This document shows positions 36,073 through 52,500 of a stretch of DNA of 64,000 nt, in pieces; the first letter of the stretch is position 1; each line of letters starts with the position of its first letter. The DNA comes from Musa acuminata AAA Group. Taxonomy: Eukaryota > Streptophyta > Magnoliopsida > Zingiberales > Musaceae. Where the stretch lies: NCBI RefSeq assembly GCF_036884655.1, contig NC_088344.1:34534501-34598500 (forward strand). The letters are read 5' to 3'. The notes beneath the pieces are model-generated. The model was not told the DNA's origin and made no database searches. It was given only the letters and a program-made list of their open reading frames with translations. The position numbers were made by a program, and so were the translations under genes.

Positions 36073-39000
36073 TCACTTGTTGCGTTTCTTTGCTTCGCTG
36101 TAAAGAATAACTCCAATTACCGTAATAGTGTAACCAAACATCCCAGTCACCGTCACAGGATTCTTGAATATTAAGATTGAGACAACCACCGCAACAGCAC
36201 CTTTGGCATTTCCAAGAACCTGAAATCACCAAAAGCTAATACCGTAGTAGCATTGCAATAAAGGAACCACACAAAAGCAGAATGATGATGAAGATCAGAA
36301 TTTATCACTGAGCACAGTGTTCTTTCATGATGAAATAGCGTAACTTCCACAACTCAGTACATCTTCATGAGAGTTTTAGGTAAGGAGCTTGCCACGTGGC
36401 GGGTACAGAAGGCTAAAGGTCTAATGAGCGAGAGACCATCTGAATTCTCACCCATAGCCTAGAAAAGAGACGAAACTTACGCATTCATTTTGCAATGACG
36501 CAAATAAGTTTGATGGACTTCGTAGAGATACAGAATTTTGATACTGGCGTATAAAATAACAACAACACTTTCAAGTTTTCCCAACCGAATATATGCTAGT
36601 CCCAGATCATAAAGCACACAAACATAAGCAGATAAATTTCCATAAAGCCCAGCAAATGAATATAAATGGAAATAGATGTACATGCATGTCCTTATCATTA
36701 AAAAATGTTGTATAGACAACCATGAGACAATGACATTGTGCAAGAATCGTACCTGGAGTGTCAAAGCGCTGGTGTGCTTGGTTACCAAAAAGTTCGTCAA
36801 ATTCACAAAATAGGCAAGAGCGGAATTGAACAATAAGTACCATATAATCTTAATATCTTCTCTCGCAAGTGCCAATGTGATGCCGACCACATTTTGCTCC
36901 ATAACTAATGTAGCAGGAAGCAATAAAACAACTGCTATTGGAGCCATGTATAGTAGAAGATTCATTGAATTCAACTTTTCCCTGATAAGAAAAAGAGAGG
37001 TGCAGAAAATTTGATATTAATATTGCAGAAGAAAAAGAAAACTACAACATTTTCAGGAAAATGAATGCCTCCATAAAATTTCCAGTCTATAATAATCAAA
37101 ATAAAAACTGTGAGGCTCTGACAAGTGGATGCATGGATGAGTAGAGCAGACGCATTTGCATGTTCAGAAAAAAAAAATGCATTGATTACCCCTCAGAAGA
37201 CAACAGTATCCCTTGCAATACCGACTTAAGTGCCCTTGCAGCAGTTGCACCTATACACATGATGAAACCAAACAAATGGAAACTTGGCTCCCCCTGCATT
37301 GTTGTAAATAAGCAATAAAAGTTAATAATTAGACAAAAACTGTACTCAAGGAACCATTCAAGCAGAAAAAGTTGTCGCTGGATCCACACAACAATAGCAA
37401 CCATGATATGGAAAGCAATAAAGGTGAGCACAGAAAAGGCAAATGCCACTTTGAGTGCTGGCAGTATCTAGGTCAGAAATCATCCTCCTTGACACCAGCA
37501 AGGCCACTGAAAAATGGTCCTCCATTGAGAATCAAACTTCTCTTTCAATGCCTGGTTCTATTTCCAATTATTTACCCGATGGCATTTGCTCAGATGCTGA
37601 AAGAATAGGGTAATTCAAATCATTTCTAATGGTGTTACATAAAAAGTAAATGCCTTTTTACTTTTAACTGCATGTTGAATTTATCCTTTTATAGCAAAAC
37701 ATGGAGTTCATAGATAACCTATAATGTATTACTATATTATTCTCTTTATGTCTGGTCAGACACCTATCTAGATTTATTTTCTGGCATGCTTTTTTGTCAA
37801 AATAATCAATTTCCAATTTTCGGTTTTAACACATTAACATCGTTGTTTACATAAAAACTTACTAGTTAACCTATATTTTCATAACTAAACACTTTTGCAG
37901 TTTAAGACATTTTTATTGTTCGAGACATATGATGTTCGCAGACAAAAGTTGCACAAGTCGATGCGTAATCCCTGAAATGAGAACCGGACTAATTCGTATG
38001 ATATTTAGCATAATTCACTTATGCGCTTGCTTAGTCATCTGAGCATTTAACCTAGTCTGCTGGAGGGGTCCCCTGACTAGGACTATGCGGCAGTTCGACA
38101 ACCTCATAAAGAAATGATATTAGCATTACAAACTCGCAAGTCAATTCAATAACATTTTTGTGAAAAGCTTCGATGTAGAATGGGTTTCTGAATGCCATGG
38201 CCTACATGTCTCTGGAAGAAGCTTATGGCTTTTTAGTTGCTACACATCATATCAGAGCATTGCAAGTAAATGATCCACCTCGTATCGACTAAAGAAAAAA
38301 ATATTTCGTCCGATAGACCATATTACATTCAACAAGCTCTAAGTTGTCTAATCAGATGCAAAACAATCAAGAACCACAAGCAGAAAGGAAAGATGTTTAA
38401 AGCAGATGAAAGATGGTGCCAAGAGACACAGATCATATGGAGAAACTCAGTTAAAGCTGGACTACTTTTAGATGAACCAGCCTCACCAACTTAAAAAACA
38501 TGCCACTTTAGGTCTAACATCTGACATCTAACATGTAGAGTTATAATCAGATCTCGAATCCAAATGCAGAGAGTACGATCATCTAATCGATAAATCTAAA
38601 TCTGCCATACTTAATTCCTCCTGCATTGTTTAGTATCTTACAGATCCACATCAAACGAACCAAGAAATGCACATCCACCTAAATGCAACGATTTCCTTTC
38701 TTTCATTTGGATTGCATGATGAATTCAACCAAGTACAAACATCAAACACATGATATACATCACAATCTATGGGAAAAAACTGGATCTATCTAATCCGAAG
38801 GGAGGAAGATTCGGAGTTAAACGTACCCCGCTGGCGATTATGACTCCGGCGACGACCGGGATGAGGGTGACGTAGGTGATCCAGGCCTCCCGCTTGACGG
38901 TCATGATGTAGGCGAATACGGCGGTGAAGAAGGGGGTGGTCGCCCCCACCGCCTGGTTGAACGAGACGGGCAGGTACTTGAGCGATACGTTGCCGCTGAC

Positions 39001-39294
39001 GACGGAGCCGCAGAAGACGAGGCTGAGCGCGACGATCTTGGCGAACTGCAGCCGGGAGCGCACGGCCTGCATCGGCACCACCCTCATCCAGGCGATTGCC
39101 ACGTAGCTGAGCAGGGAGCAGGCCGTCATGTGGCACATGGTGAGGAAGATCGGGTACTTGAACCCGTAGTTGCTGAGGAGGTACTTGTTGAGCAGGAGCA
39201 CCCCGATGTTGGACGAGTACCACGACGCCACCAGCCCCAGCGTGAACAGCCTCCCGCTCACCGCCGGTGGCGACCAGTTGCCCTTGGTGCTCAT
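36073..39294 (-). CDS. Triose-phosphate-translocator-family nucleotide-sugar/sugar-phosphate transporter, At5g05820/At3g11320-like
   Basis: This is a ten-helix antiporter of the drug/metabolite superfamily, expected in Golgi or other endomembranes; the substrate is not known for this subgroup. Exons on the minus strand are 38827-39294, 37190-37293, 36753-36981 and 36073-36219, with phases 0, 2 and 0, giving 315 residues. The TPT domain covers nearly the whole length, with the family stretches [60 protein letters not shown] and the last exon's [20 protein letters not shown]. It ends in YSEAKKRNK, a Lys-rich ER/Golgi-type tail. The ATG at 39294 is preferred over an in-frame ATG at 39492 because relatives start shortly before [16 protein letters not shown]. 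Exon 1 is strongly GC-rich compared with the other exons. Confidence 0.93.
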
Positions 39295-40588
39295 CTCTGC
39301 CGCCTCGGACAAATGGGAGCAGATTCCGGCGTAGTTCCCGGCGAATGGCACCACCAGGGGTCGATCGGTGAGATGTCTGGGATTTGGGCGGTGCAAAAGG
39401 GATCGGATCAGAGGCAGATCGAGGAGGAGGGAGAGCTCGAATGCCGAATGGGGGATGCGGCTTCTCTTCTTCCGTCGATATGTGGAGAGCATAGAATATT
39501 CCTTTTTAAGTATATTATATATATATATATATATAATATATTATTAATTATTTAATTAGTCCCTGTGTTGTGTTCTTTTTGGGTCATCTTCCGCCAGTGG
39601 CTGACCGTTGACCTTTTCCTTCTATTGCTCGCGTTTCTTGGAGGCTTGCTTTTTTTAGTTCTAATAATATTAATATTACTTGACGAATAAATAAGAGATG
39701 GATGGAATTATATATATAAATATAAAGGGAAATCTCCAACCTCGTATTGGATCACACGGACTAGGTGAGGAAGTCAACGATGTCTTTGCGTCCCTCGTCG
39801 AAATGCATCCATTAAACGTGCACGTCGCATGCGCCTCATGCAGATCGCGTGGAGGAGAGACCGAGGCTCAAACGCAACGAGAGCTTTGCGTCTCTCGTTG
39901 CGTGTTGGTCAACGTGCAAATGAGTTGACACAAGATATTTATTTAGCGAATTATTTTATTGATTGACAAGCGTCAAGGCTCGAAATCTATTTGTATTATT
40001 GATGAGGTGACACCCAACATGTTATTCGATCTCGGTATTTAGTAAGATTTTAATTCAACTCTGTCCAATGGGATGATTGATGTTTATTATTCTTACTGAT
40101 GGAAAGAGCAATTGCCTATTAAATAATCATTGGAGGCGGGTGGGGTCAAGTAATAATGGGAACATGTTTCACACTGGTAAAGACCTCCTAATTTGCTTCT
40201 ATGTTTTGTGACAAGAGTGCAATGACCTCTTGTAGACTCTAGCAATCAGTCAAGAATGGTGTTCATGGTGGCAGCAGATCTAGCAATCAGTCAAGAAACA
40301 GAAATTGCACCAAATTTTGTAGAAAATACAAAGATGAAGCTCAGTTGCATACGTTTCGGGGAAAGAAAGCTGAAATAATAGCACAAAGAAAGAGTGCCAA
40401 AAAAAAAATTCTGTAACTTGTTGGCACACCATTTTATTTTTTGTTGGTCCACTGAATCTCAACAAAGAAAGAAAAGTATCATATGATCAAAGGTGTTGCT
40501 AGTTGAATTTCTGCTGAGAAGATGCCGCCGATATCAAACTCACTCTTGAAAAGAAAGCGTGATCGTTGCAAGTTCCTACGCAAGGACC
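39295..40588. other. Spacer upstream of the transporter and downstream of COQ5
   Basis: It holds the transporter promoter (GC-rich to about 39480, then an AT run at 39517-39540), a 12-bp perfect inverted repeat and AT-rich DNA. The 19-base phrase TCTAGCAATCAGTCAAGAA is repeated at about 40239 and 40279. No gene is recognised. Confidence 0.4.
39872..39903. repeat. 12-bp perfect inverted repeat, 8-base loop
   Basis: ACGCAACGAGAG at 39872-39883 pairs exactly with 39892-39903. A partly related TTTGCGTCCCTCG lies 90 bases upstream. It could be a terminator-like fold or a protein-binding palindrome; nothing more can be said. Confidence 0.7.
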
Positions 40589-44012
<3,424 letters not shown>

Positions 44013-46517
44013 GGATCGGCTCTTGTCGCTCCCCCTTTGAATCAAGAATCAAATAGAAGTTCACAAGGATCTGCTATTGAGAAGAAGAAAATTCATAATT
44101 GATAGCAACCCATTCAATTCAACAGGGAAGAAGAAAGCTACCAAGGAATATACCATACCATTTGAACAAACCATTTAGCAACCAGGGATTTAAATTTCGA
44201 ATTGTACCACCCGTACCGGATAGTACGCTTGATATAGCCCTATATCGGACGATACGGGGCTGTATCAAGCGGTGACGGTCGAAATTTCGACTGTTATCGC
44301 CTGGTACAGATCGGTAACGATCGATTCCAATGGTCAATTTGACTGTTGGAGCCCTTACTCTCACACTCTTTTAAACTATCTCAAACTCATTTTTTGTCAC
44401 ATTTGCACTTTCCCAAACTCTACAAAGCAACGATTTATGAATTGAATCGAGGCTAATTTAGGAAGATTAAAAGGAAAAACCTTTTAATCAAGAGGTAAAT
44501 ATTCTTTTTCTTTAATTAGAGATTAATTAAGATCTTTAATATTATAAATAGTATATTTTATATTGATTTATTTGAAATTAGATACTTAATAGGTCAAATG
44601 TTTATATTTCATGCATATTAAATATTGAAAGATATTTATGATGGTAAAATAGAATGACGATCCGTAACGAACCGAAATTATAAACTTTGCACAAGGCTAT
44701 TTCTCAAAGCCTGAAAAAGATATGTGATACTATTCTTATCTAATTTACATTAGTTTTGCTAAACCTATACTAAATATATATTTATTTCTAACTTAGAAAC
44801 CCTATCCTAACTATTTTTTTCTATCTTTAAGGTATTTTCGAAGGATTTTATGCCTAAATTAGGCGTACAGCTCGATATATCATAATACACCGTACCAAAC
44901 AAAGCTCGGTACCACTGATATGATATGAAATTTCAATCCTCGGCAACCAAAAAAATTCACTCATGCTTTTTAAAAATATATATATTATTGTCTTTTGTGA
45001 AAAAAATTATTTCCCATGGCAAACTATAACTATCAGCCTCTGACGAACCTAAACACTCATGCTTGGTTCATAGTAGTAGGATTCATCAATATATCACATC
45101 GAACATTCATGATAGACATTATCATGCTGATCTCAATTAATCAAACAGAAAACTACACCTGAAGATCCACGGGCTGACAGGTTTAATGGTGCACGGATGA
45201 AAGAGAGAATACTGCGTGCTGCCTTCGGCCAGGCAGGGGAAGGAGGGCGGGGATGAGAAGGGAGGAGAGGAGAGAAGCGGGGAGGAGATGAGATGAGAGG
45301 TCAGGAGAGATAAGAGACCTTAGATCAGGAGAGAAGAGTATCAGCGGCAGAGAGGAGCAGTGAAGCAGCGGCGGAAGGGCTCGGCCGGCGGAAGCAAGCT
45401 AGGGCGTGGCCTCGTAGCGTCTGGACCTGTGGGCGTTGGAAAGTTTGTTTATTCTTTTTCATTTTGTTGGGACCGCCTGTTGAGTCGGCCCTCGATCAGG
45501 CCTAGTCCATTTAGAATCCGGTCCAGCGATCGGGCCAATTCGGCAAGGTTGATCAGATCAGGACCGTCGGATCGGAATCAAGGGAAATGAAAGCTCCATT
45601 ATACTTTGGCTCGGGTAGTGCTAGTTTCCTTGACCTCAATTCTGGTCATTACAAAACAGAAATCAACCGTGTCACTAACAAAGTTAAAAGAAGAAGAAAA
45701 CAACCACCAATCTAAGTAATTGTTTCTGTATCATAACTAATGCCCACGCCACTATTTTCGATATGCACAAAATAAAAGAGAACAACAGCAATCATCTCAC
45801 TAGATATCCTTTTTTCCTCTTTTTAATTAAAATCTTGCCTGACGGATTGGAGCACAAGAAGGTGACTAAAGTTGGGTTATCAATCATCGGAGCCCCATGC
45901 GTGATGTGATGTACGAGCCATCGAGGGGCCTACACACCTGAAGGCCGCTCAAAATGGTCGACGTACAACCGCAAGAATTGATCCTTCATACAATATAAAT
46001 CTTAATCAGCACTCGCCCAGAATTATATGCAATGGTTGATGATATATAGATATAATTATCAAGTGCAGCAGCCGAAATGACAGAAACAAATAGACTTTCC
46101 TTTTAAGTGGTTTCAAATATAGCAGTGAGTAGAACAAAATATCAGGGGTCATGGTAGACCTCAATTTTTAACAGAATCTACATTTGAGCTAAAAATTAGA
46201 AAGGGACATCTTCTGGAATCTGTCAACTTTATGCAGCTAATGTGTATTCAAAAACATTATTCCTCGTCTGAGTGATCTCTTGGCCTGTCAGTCTGCAAAC
46301 GTTGCACAGCTGTTTCAATTTCTCAAAACCGACTGCTTGCATAACATCTGCACGGTTTTTAAATGGTGCGCTCAACTAAATTGTCGCACCTGCAGCGTTT
46401 GTCTGATGCTTTCTTTCAGTGCAATAACAATTTCCACATTCATCTGTTTTTTTCTATCATGTTGTTCTCCTCTAGTTTCCAATAAAGCAAAAAGATTCTG
46501 TCATATACCACCACCTA
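44013..46517. other. Spacer upstream of COQ5 and downstream of VHA-a1
   Basis: The AT-rich parts contain the GGTAC-rich repeat listed separately. The stretch 45220-45560 is purine-rich on the plus strand (GGAGGAGAGG blocks), which is a CT-rich leader or promoter pattern if COQ5 is transcribed from there with a leader intron. The stretch 46100-46517 should be the 3' UTR of VHA-a1. The 76-codon plus frame at 45360-45590 has no protein character. Confidence 0.35.
44150..44945. repeat. GGTAC/CGGTA-rich dispersed repeat, interrupted
   Basis: The part 44200-44340 is dense in short words such as GTACCACCCGTACCGGATAG, GATACGGGGCTGTAT and GGTACAGATCGGTAACGATC. A second patch with CCGTACCAAACAAAGCTCGG lies at 44860-44945. 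Both resemble the patches at 54410-54500 and 54960-55150. It has no coding sense and looks like a decayed repeat family. Confidence 0.55.
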
Positions 46518-49500
46518 TTAATCTTCCTCATCTGCTAGTAACTTGAATGAGAAAGGCTTGAATTTGTAGCCATCACCGTGGTAGAACTTGCCCATGAATT
46601 CAACCCAATGAAGACGCAAGGCGTGAAGGAATGCACTAAGGGTTTCCATCATAAGCAAAATGAATGCTGTTGCAAAAGCGAAGACAGCGAGCCCTGCTAT
46701 CCGGATGATGACACTGTCGTACCTGCACACATGATTTTCTCAAATAAACCAAAGTCACAAACTCCTGGTGTCTCATATATTTAATTTGCCTTCGTAGCAG
46801 CATAACAAGATTCTAGCAGAATAGAACAACACTAGATGGTCTTAGGGATCATCAATTCTGAAACTTGAATATAATTAAATCAATTATTTACTAACTGTAA
46901 GGAAAATATTTACATAAAGGAAGCAGCAACATATTAAATTATTGTTCAAACTCACCCCCACGCGAGCAGAAGCAATTTCTCATAGAAGACAGTTGACAAT
47001 TCTGAGTGTGCCAAGCTGAGTAACAAAAGAAACCAGAAAATCCAATAAATACTGTGTTGACCATAAAGAAAAAACTTGTCAGAGCTAATGTTACATACCT
47101 CAGGGCCCAAAGACGGAGGTAAGATGCAGTGTTCGAGACGGCACCAAGAACAAACTCAATAGAATGTATCATCTGATGCACAAATACCTCACTAAAATTG
47201 AAGTCTTCATGGTGCTGCCTCCTTGCAGAATCGGGATCATGATCAAGATCCATTTCTGATGTCCCAAGGATACCATAAGTCCGGCCTTGAAATCTCTACC
47301 CAAGACACCATGCACACTGTAATAGCTGTATAGCATATTCTCTAAAAAAATTCATGCATCTAATAATTATAGCTGAGACTAAGTCTCATGTCTTGTAAAA
47401 AAATGTACATAGACAAACATATGTATCAAGAAAATTGAGATGATGAAGGAAACTCAGTTCTAATTTTCTCTTAAAGTAAACAAATAGCTTTCAAGCTCAT
47501 CATGAGCTATATCCCGTCATGACATAAACTAGAGAAAATAAAGCAGAAAACATCATCAGCTGCTTAATGACATTGTGTTTCCCATTAAACTAACAAGTAA
47601 CATTATTTAAACTATGATAAGTTATATATACAGTAAGCAAGAGAATCAAGCAGCTACTATTGCGTGTAAGTTGGTCAATGACATCGCTTGAACATCCCAA
47701 TGCAGATTTTTTAAATAACCGACTCATCCATGATCTGGAGCAGTAATCAAAAGCTAAGAACTAAAATTGTACCTCTGTATGAAGCTTTCTCAAGATGAAT
47801 GGTTTTGGAAAGAGCATCCAAGGAACTGCTACGATAGCCATAAGCAATAACAATATCTGCATTCCGAAACAAGCAAACTTTAATTGTGGAGCACAGTGAA
47901 AACTTACAGATCATCATTTTGTAAAGAAGAATACAATGTGTACAACCTGCAATTCTTTCTGACCCCAAAACAACTTATTTTCTCCAAGATCCCCGGTTGG
48001 GTTAAGGAACATATAAATCATAACATGATACAAATCAGCTTGAGATCCTGTGCACCATTTGATGACAATAAGGAGTGCGAGATAACCAAAGAGGCTGTTG
48101 AGAAAGATCATCTGTGGCATAAACTGATACCTGAAAAAGGAGTAAGAAATCAGAATCTCTCAACCTTAAGTTGGTTGGTAAGATTAGACACACAAAATAT
48201 ACCAAGCATATCTACTACATACCGTACATCAAGGGAGCTTCCATGAAACTTTGCATCAAAGTAACTCAGTATGATGCCTAAGTTCATCTGGGACACACCT
48301 AATAATATTGACATCTTCATTTTGAGGGAGTTCAGAAAGGGCAATTCAGATCGACTCCCACGCCATCTTGGATCCACGCCAAATGGATATGGATCACGAT
48401 ACTTAATAAGGCCAGCAGTATGTGCATCACTGAAGCATGCAAAGAAAACAAATTAATTAGAAGTAGCAATCTAACAAGAAAATTTGGAACTCAGAATGTG
48501 ACGTTCATAGAAAACTTTAAGATTAGCACAAAATCAATTAATTAATTCACAAGATATCAGAAATGTAATTTGATAGTAATTGAATCAAGCTGTGGCAATG
48601 AAACAAAATCTTAAGCACAGGCAGCTGAATGAAAATAAAAACTAAATGGTTTGCACTGAAGATAATAGGAATATAAATAACACAAATATGTAATGAACTT
48701 GTAAAAACAACTAACGCAAGGTGATCTTTGCTCATAAGACACTTCAGATGGCTAACATATGGGTTGAGTTTATCTATCAATATCTTGCATTAACGGTCAA
48801 AGAATATAGTCCCAACATTATTTATAATTAGTTAGATTATTATCTCTTAGTTCATTGCTTTGAAATAAAACCATCTAAGTGAAATAACAGTAACATATAA
48901 GTGAAATAAAACCATCTAATCTTAAAACACATTAAACTAGCATTGCACAACATCTGAACCACAAGTAGGTACAGTATTCAAGTCTAACAATCCTGGGCTA
49001 CTTTGAGCATCATATGGAATACTTATATCCGAATAGAACAGACTCATCAATAATTAACAACGAAACTACAGATATGAACATTATTAAACCTGCAACTGCT
49101 ATCCCGGCATTTATAAGCAGATTTGCCAAAGATCTGGAAAGGAACAGAGAAAAATTCATTGTATATCAGTCCACAATATATTGAAAAAAGTGCCATCAGA
49201 AGTACTACATAACGCCCGCCAAATGCCATCTCCATAAAGCTACCAAGTTTCTGGAAAAAAAAGAAAAAAGTTATTAATTACCTTATGCAAATAGCAGTTA
49301 ATTTGGCAGACTTTAGGTAGAAGAATAATCAGCTCTGACATAAAAGATATAGATCGAAGGCAATTGTACCAGTAACTTTGAAATACTATGAACTGATGAC
49401 AAAAGTAATCACAACAACAAATGATTGAAGGTGCCAAGCATATCTTTCAAATCTTATATAAACAAACTAATGGTTTAACTAGACTCTATATTTCAAAGAT

Positions 49501-52500
49501 CAGCAGACTCAGCAACTCCTTATATATGACATAAGATGTGAAGCAAGCAAATTTTAAATAAATGTTTTAGCTGGCATATGAACATATCATTGTATCTGAG
49601 TGTTGGGCATATAAACATATTATAAGACAGCTGGCATATGAACATATCATTTTAAATAAATGTTTTAGCTGACATATGAATATATTATAAGATAATTGTG
49701 AGACGAACAATATTTTTATGAATCAGAGTGTTGGACAGTTAAAAAGCAACATATAAAAAAAAATTGTGTTACCGAGATGAGAATATTGAGATGGATGTTT
49801 AGAGTTACTAGGAAAAAATAGAAAAAGAAATACTTTTATTCGTGAACCAATCCATTGCTAAAGAATCTTCAATGTTGTACTCTCTCAACAAGAACAACCT
49901 AGAGACAGGAAAAAAAGTATCAATCATCCTTTTAGGCACACTTGGGATTTCTAGGGGCAGATGGAAAGTGACTTAATTAAAGCATCTTAGGACATCTTAC
50001 ATCAAAAAGAAATACCATGATAATACTTGCCATGCAAGCTATGTAGCATGACACACTGATGTACAGTTTCAGAATGATAAGATGGTGATTGGTGTGCTCA
50101 TCTGCAAAGCTGAGCATGTGATAAGGCATGTGATAAACAAAATTCAACATTGCGCATCACACATGCCACTACCATGCTGACTCCTTGATTGACATTTAAG
50201 GAACCCTTAGCAAATTCATACACAGTACAACATCCAACAAAATATTCTACCTCAAAATTCAAGCCAAAAAGACTACCTGAGATCCCAGCTTTTTCTCACG
50301 AAGGATAAGAATCAGTGATCCCAGCAACAAGCATAACCCATGGCCCCAGTCACCAAACATTACAGCAAAAAGAAATGGGAAGGTTATGACAGAGTATACA
50401 GCAGGATTTGCTTCTTGGTATCTAGCAACACTGCACAATAACAAATTGAATTATTAATGGAAAGCCAACATAAATTACCAAGTGTGAATTATTCTTCATT
50501 ATGCATACTTGTATAGAACCATTCTTTAATCATCAATTCTTCTTTATCTTCCTTACAAATCGATCTCTCCACGGGACTAGGTGGTCAATTATGTCACAGA
50601 CTATTCTTTTGTAAATTGTGTGAGAAAATTTGAACTTTAGAAGATCGATAGGAACTATTTAAGACAAAGAAACTATTCGATATCAAGTTCCATGGTGTTT
50701 GTTGTTAGCTAATGGCACTCTTTCGATTCAAAAGGTAGTAGAAATGAACTCCAAGATAGGAGACTCTTGACAACTAGAAATTTTGAGATAGAGAATTAAA
50801 ATCAAATATATAATTACAAAAACAAAACATGGACATTTCAATATACTTCATAACCATATTAGTACTATTTGTCCATTTCAAATAGCTAAGAATGGTTATG
50901 GGACAATTAGAATAAGAAAAGAATTGCAATATAATTAAACATACAAGATACAGGTGGAGGTTAAATGATAACAAAACTAGATACAACGCAGCAGGTACAT
51001 TCAATATCTGACTTTGGATAAATGATTAAATACTGTCACTGCAGAGACTCATGTAGTCATCTCAATCCAGCATGTGATATTTAATTGGTCTTGGATGAAA
51101 ATGTCTACAAGTATCAGAAAGCAAATGTCAAAATGTCTGCCATTAGAGTTTCAAGGACAAACCCATATGCGTCAACAATTTCCTGAAATGCATGTGTGAA
51201 CCAATTTGTTCTGAAATATGTCGGGGGAGATTCAAAAGAATCCATGTCATGAAATATTATCCCCACTTGAGAATTGCTATGAATTGATGCATGTTCCAAA
51301 GCCTCCTTGATCTGTGGCAAAAAAAAAAAAAAAACAACAACAACAACAAAAACATCTTATTTCTATACTAAATATAATACCAACAAACAATTTACATTAA
51401 GCTGGGATGCAGCTTGGTGAACACAATAATATAACAAAAATTACCTGAGGTTTAGCAAATGTTGGACACCATCCTTCTCCAACAAGGCATTTTTTTGTAA
51501 CGTCAAAGTTGAGCATATTCAATGTGTCATACACACCTTTCTCTTTTTTCACCTAAAATATAAAACAATGAAAATCAGCAGTGCAGCTCCTGCCCTAATT
51601 ACAGTAAGTTAGCATATATTTAAGCATCATTGGAAAACTAGTTTCAACTATAAGCCAAATAACAATTAAAATTAACTAGAAGAAGAGGAACTGGGAGTTA
51701 ACCAGCTATACCATGATTATCCAATTCCACAGTTGAGAAGCAATTGAAGCTAAGGCCTTATTTCTATGACGGTTTCCAGCATCCAGTGTTGCTTCTAACT
51801 CAGACAAACGCAATGAAACCTAGATGAGGATAGTAACGAGTCAATATAAACTTAATCATTCTAAATTTCTCATGCAATAAAGCAATAATGTGAATTCCCC
51901 AGCTTCAATGATAGATGAAGAGACATCTAAAAGCTCCAGCTGTTCATAATTTTTTATGTAGTTCTCATGCCACAGAGACATTATTAATTGACCATGCACT
52001 AACTGCTAAAGCGTTTTAACACTATAAGCTCACTAAGGGGTATTATGCCTGGCAAATAGAGCAAAAATTAACTATTTCATCATCATTTAGTATCATCAAA
52101 CAAAACTCAATAGTCAAAAATAGTGATTGAAAAAGGCGCTCGGGCGAGGCGAGGCGAGGCCCGAGCGCCTCGCTAATCTCCCAGGCGACGCGCTTCAAAC
52201 AGGCGCCGCCTGGGCGCTCGCCCGAGCCCAGGTGCTGGGCGCTTCGGGAGAGCGCCTGGGTAAACCAAGGCGACCGAACCAGGATTTTAGGTCTGGTTCG
52301 GTCCTGGTTCGATTGGTTAGTTGGTTCAATCGAACCAATTAAACCGATATAACCCTTACCCAACTCTAACCCGCTGCCGCTGCCACTCCCGATCCCGATC
52401 CCGATCTCGCTGCTCGCCGCTGTCGCTGCTCGCAAACACTGTCTCTGTCGTCGCTCCTGTCGCCGCTTGCCGCTGTCGCTGCTCGCAAACGCTGCCTCTG

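Noticed and set aside
36477..36974. 165-codon minus-strand frame as an independent gene
   Set aside because: Its first part is exon 3 of the transporter; the rest is intron read-through past the donor at 36751-36752.
38786..39223. 145-codon second minus-strand frame in the transporter's first exon
   Set aside because: It overlaps exon 1 of the transporter in another frame; the transporter frame matches the family over its full length.
45360..45590. 76-codon plus-strand frame near the presumed COQ5 leader
   Set aside because: Purine-rich DNA with no protein character; more likely promoter or leader of the minus-strand gene.
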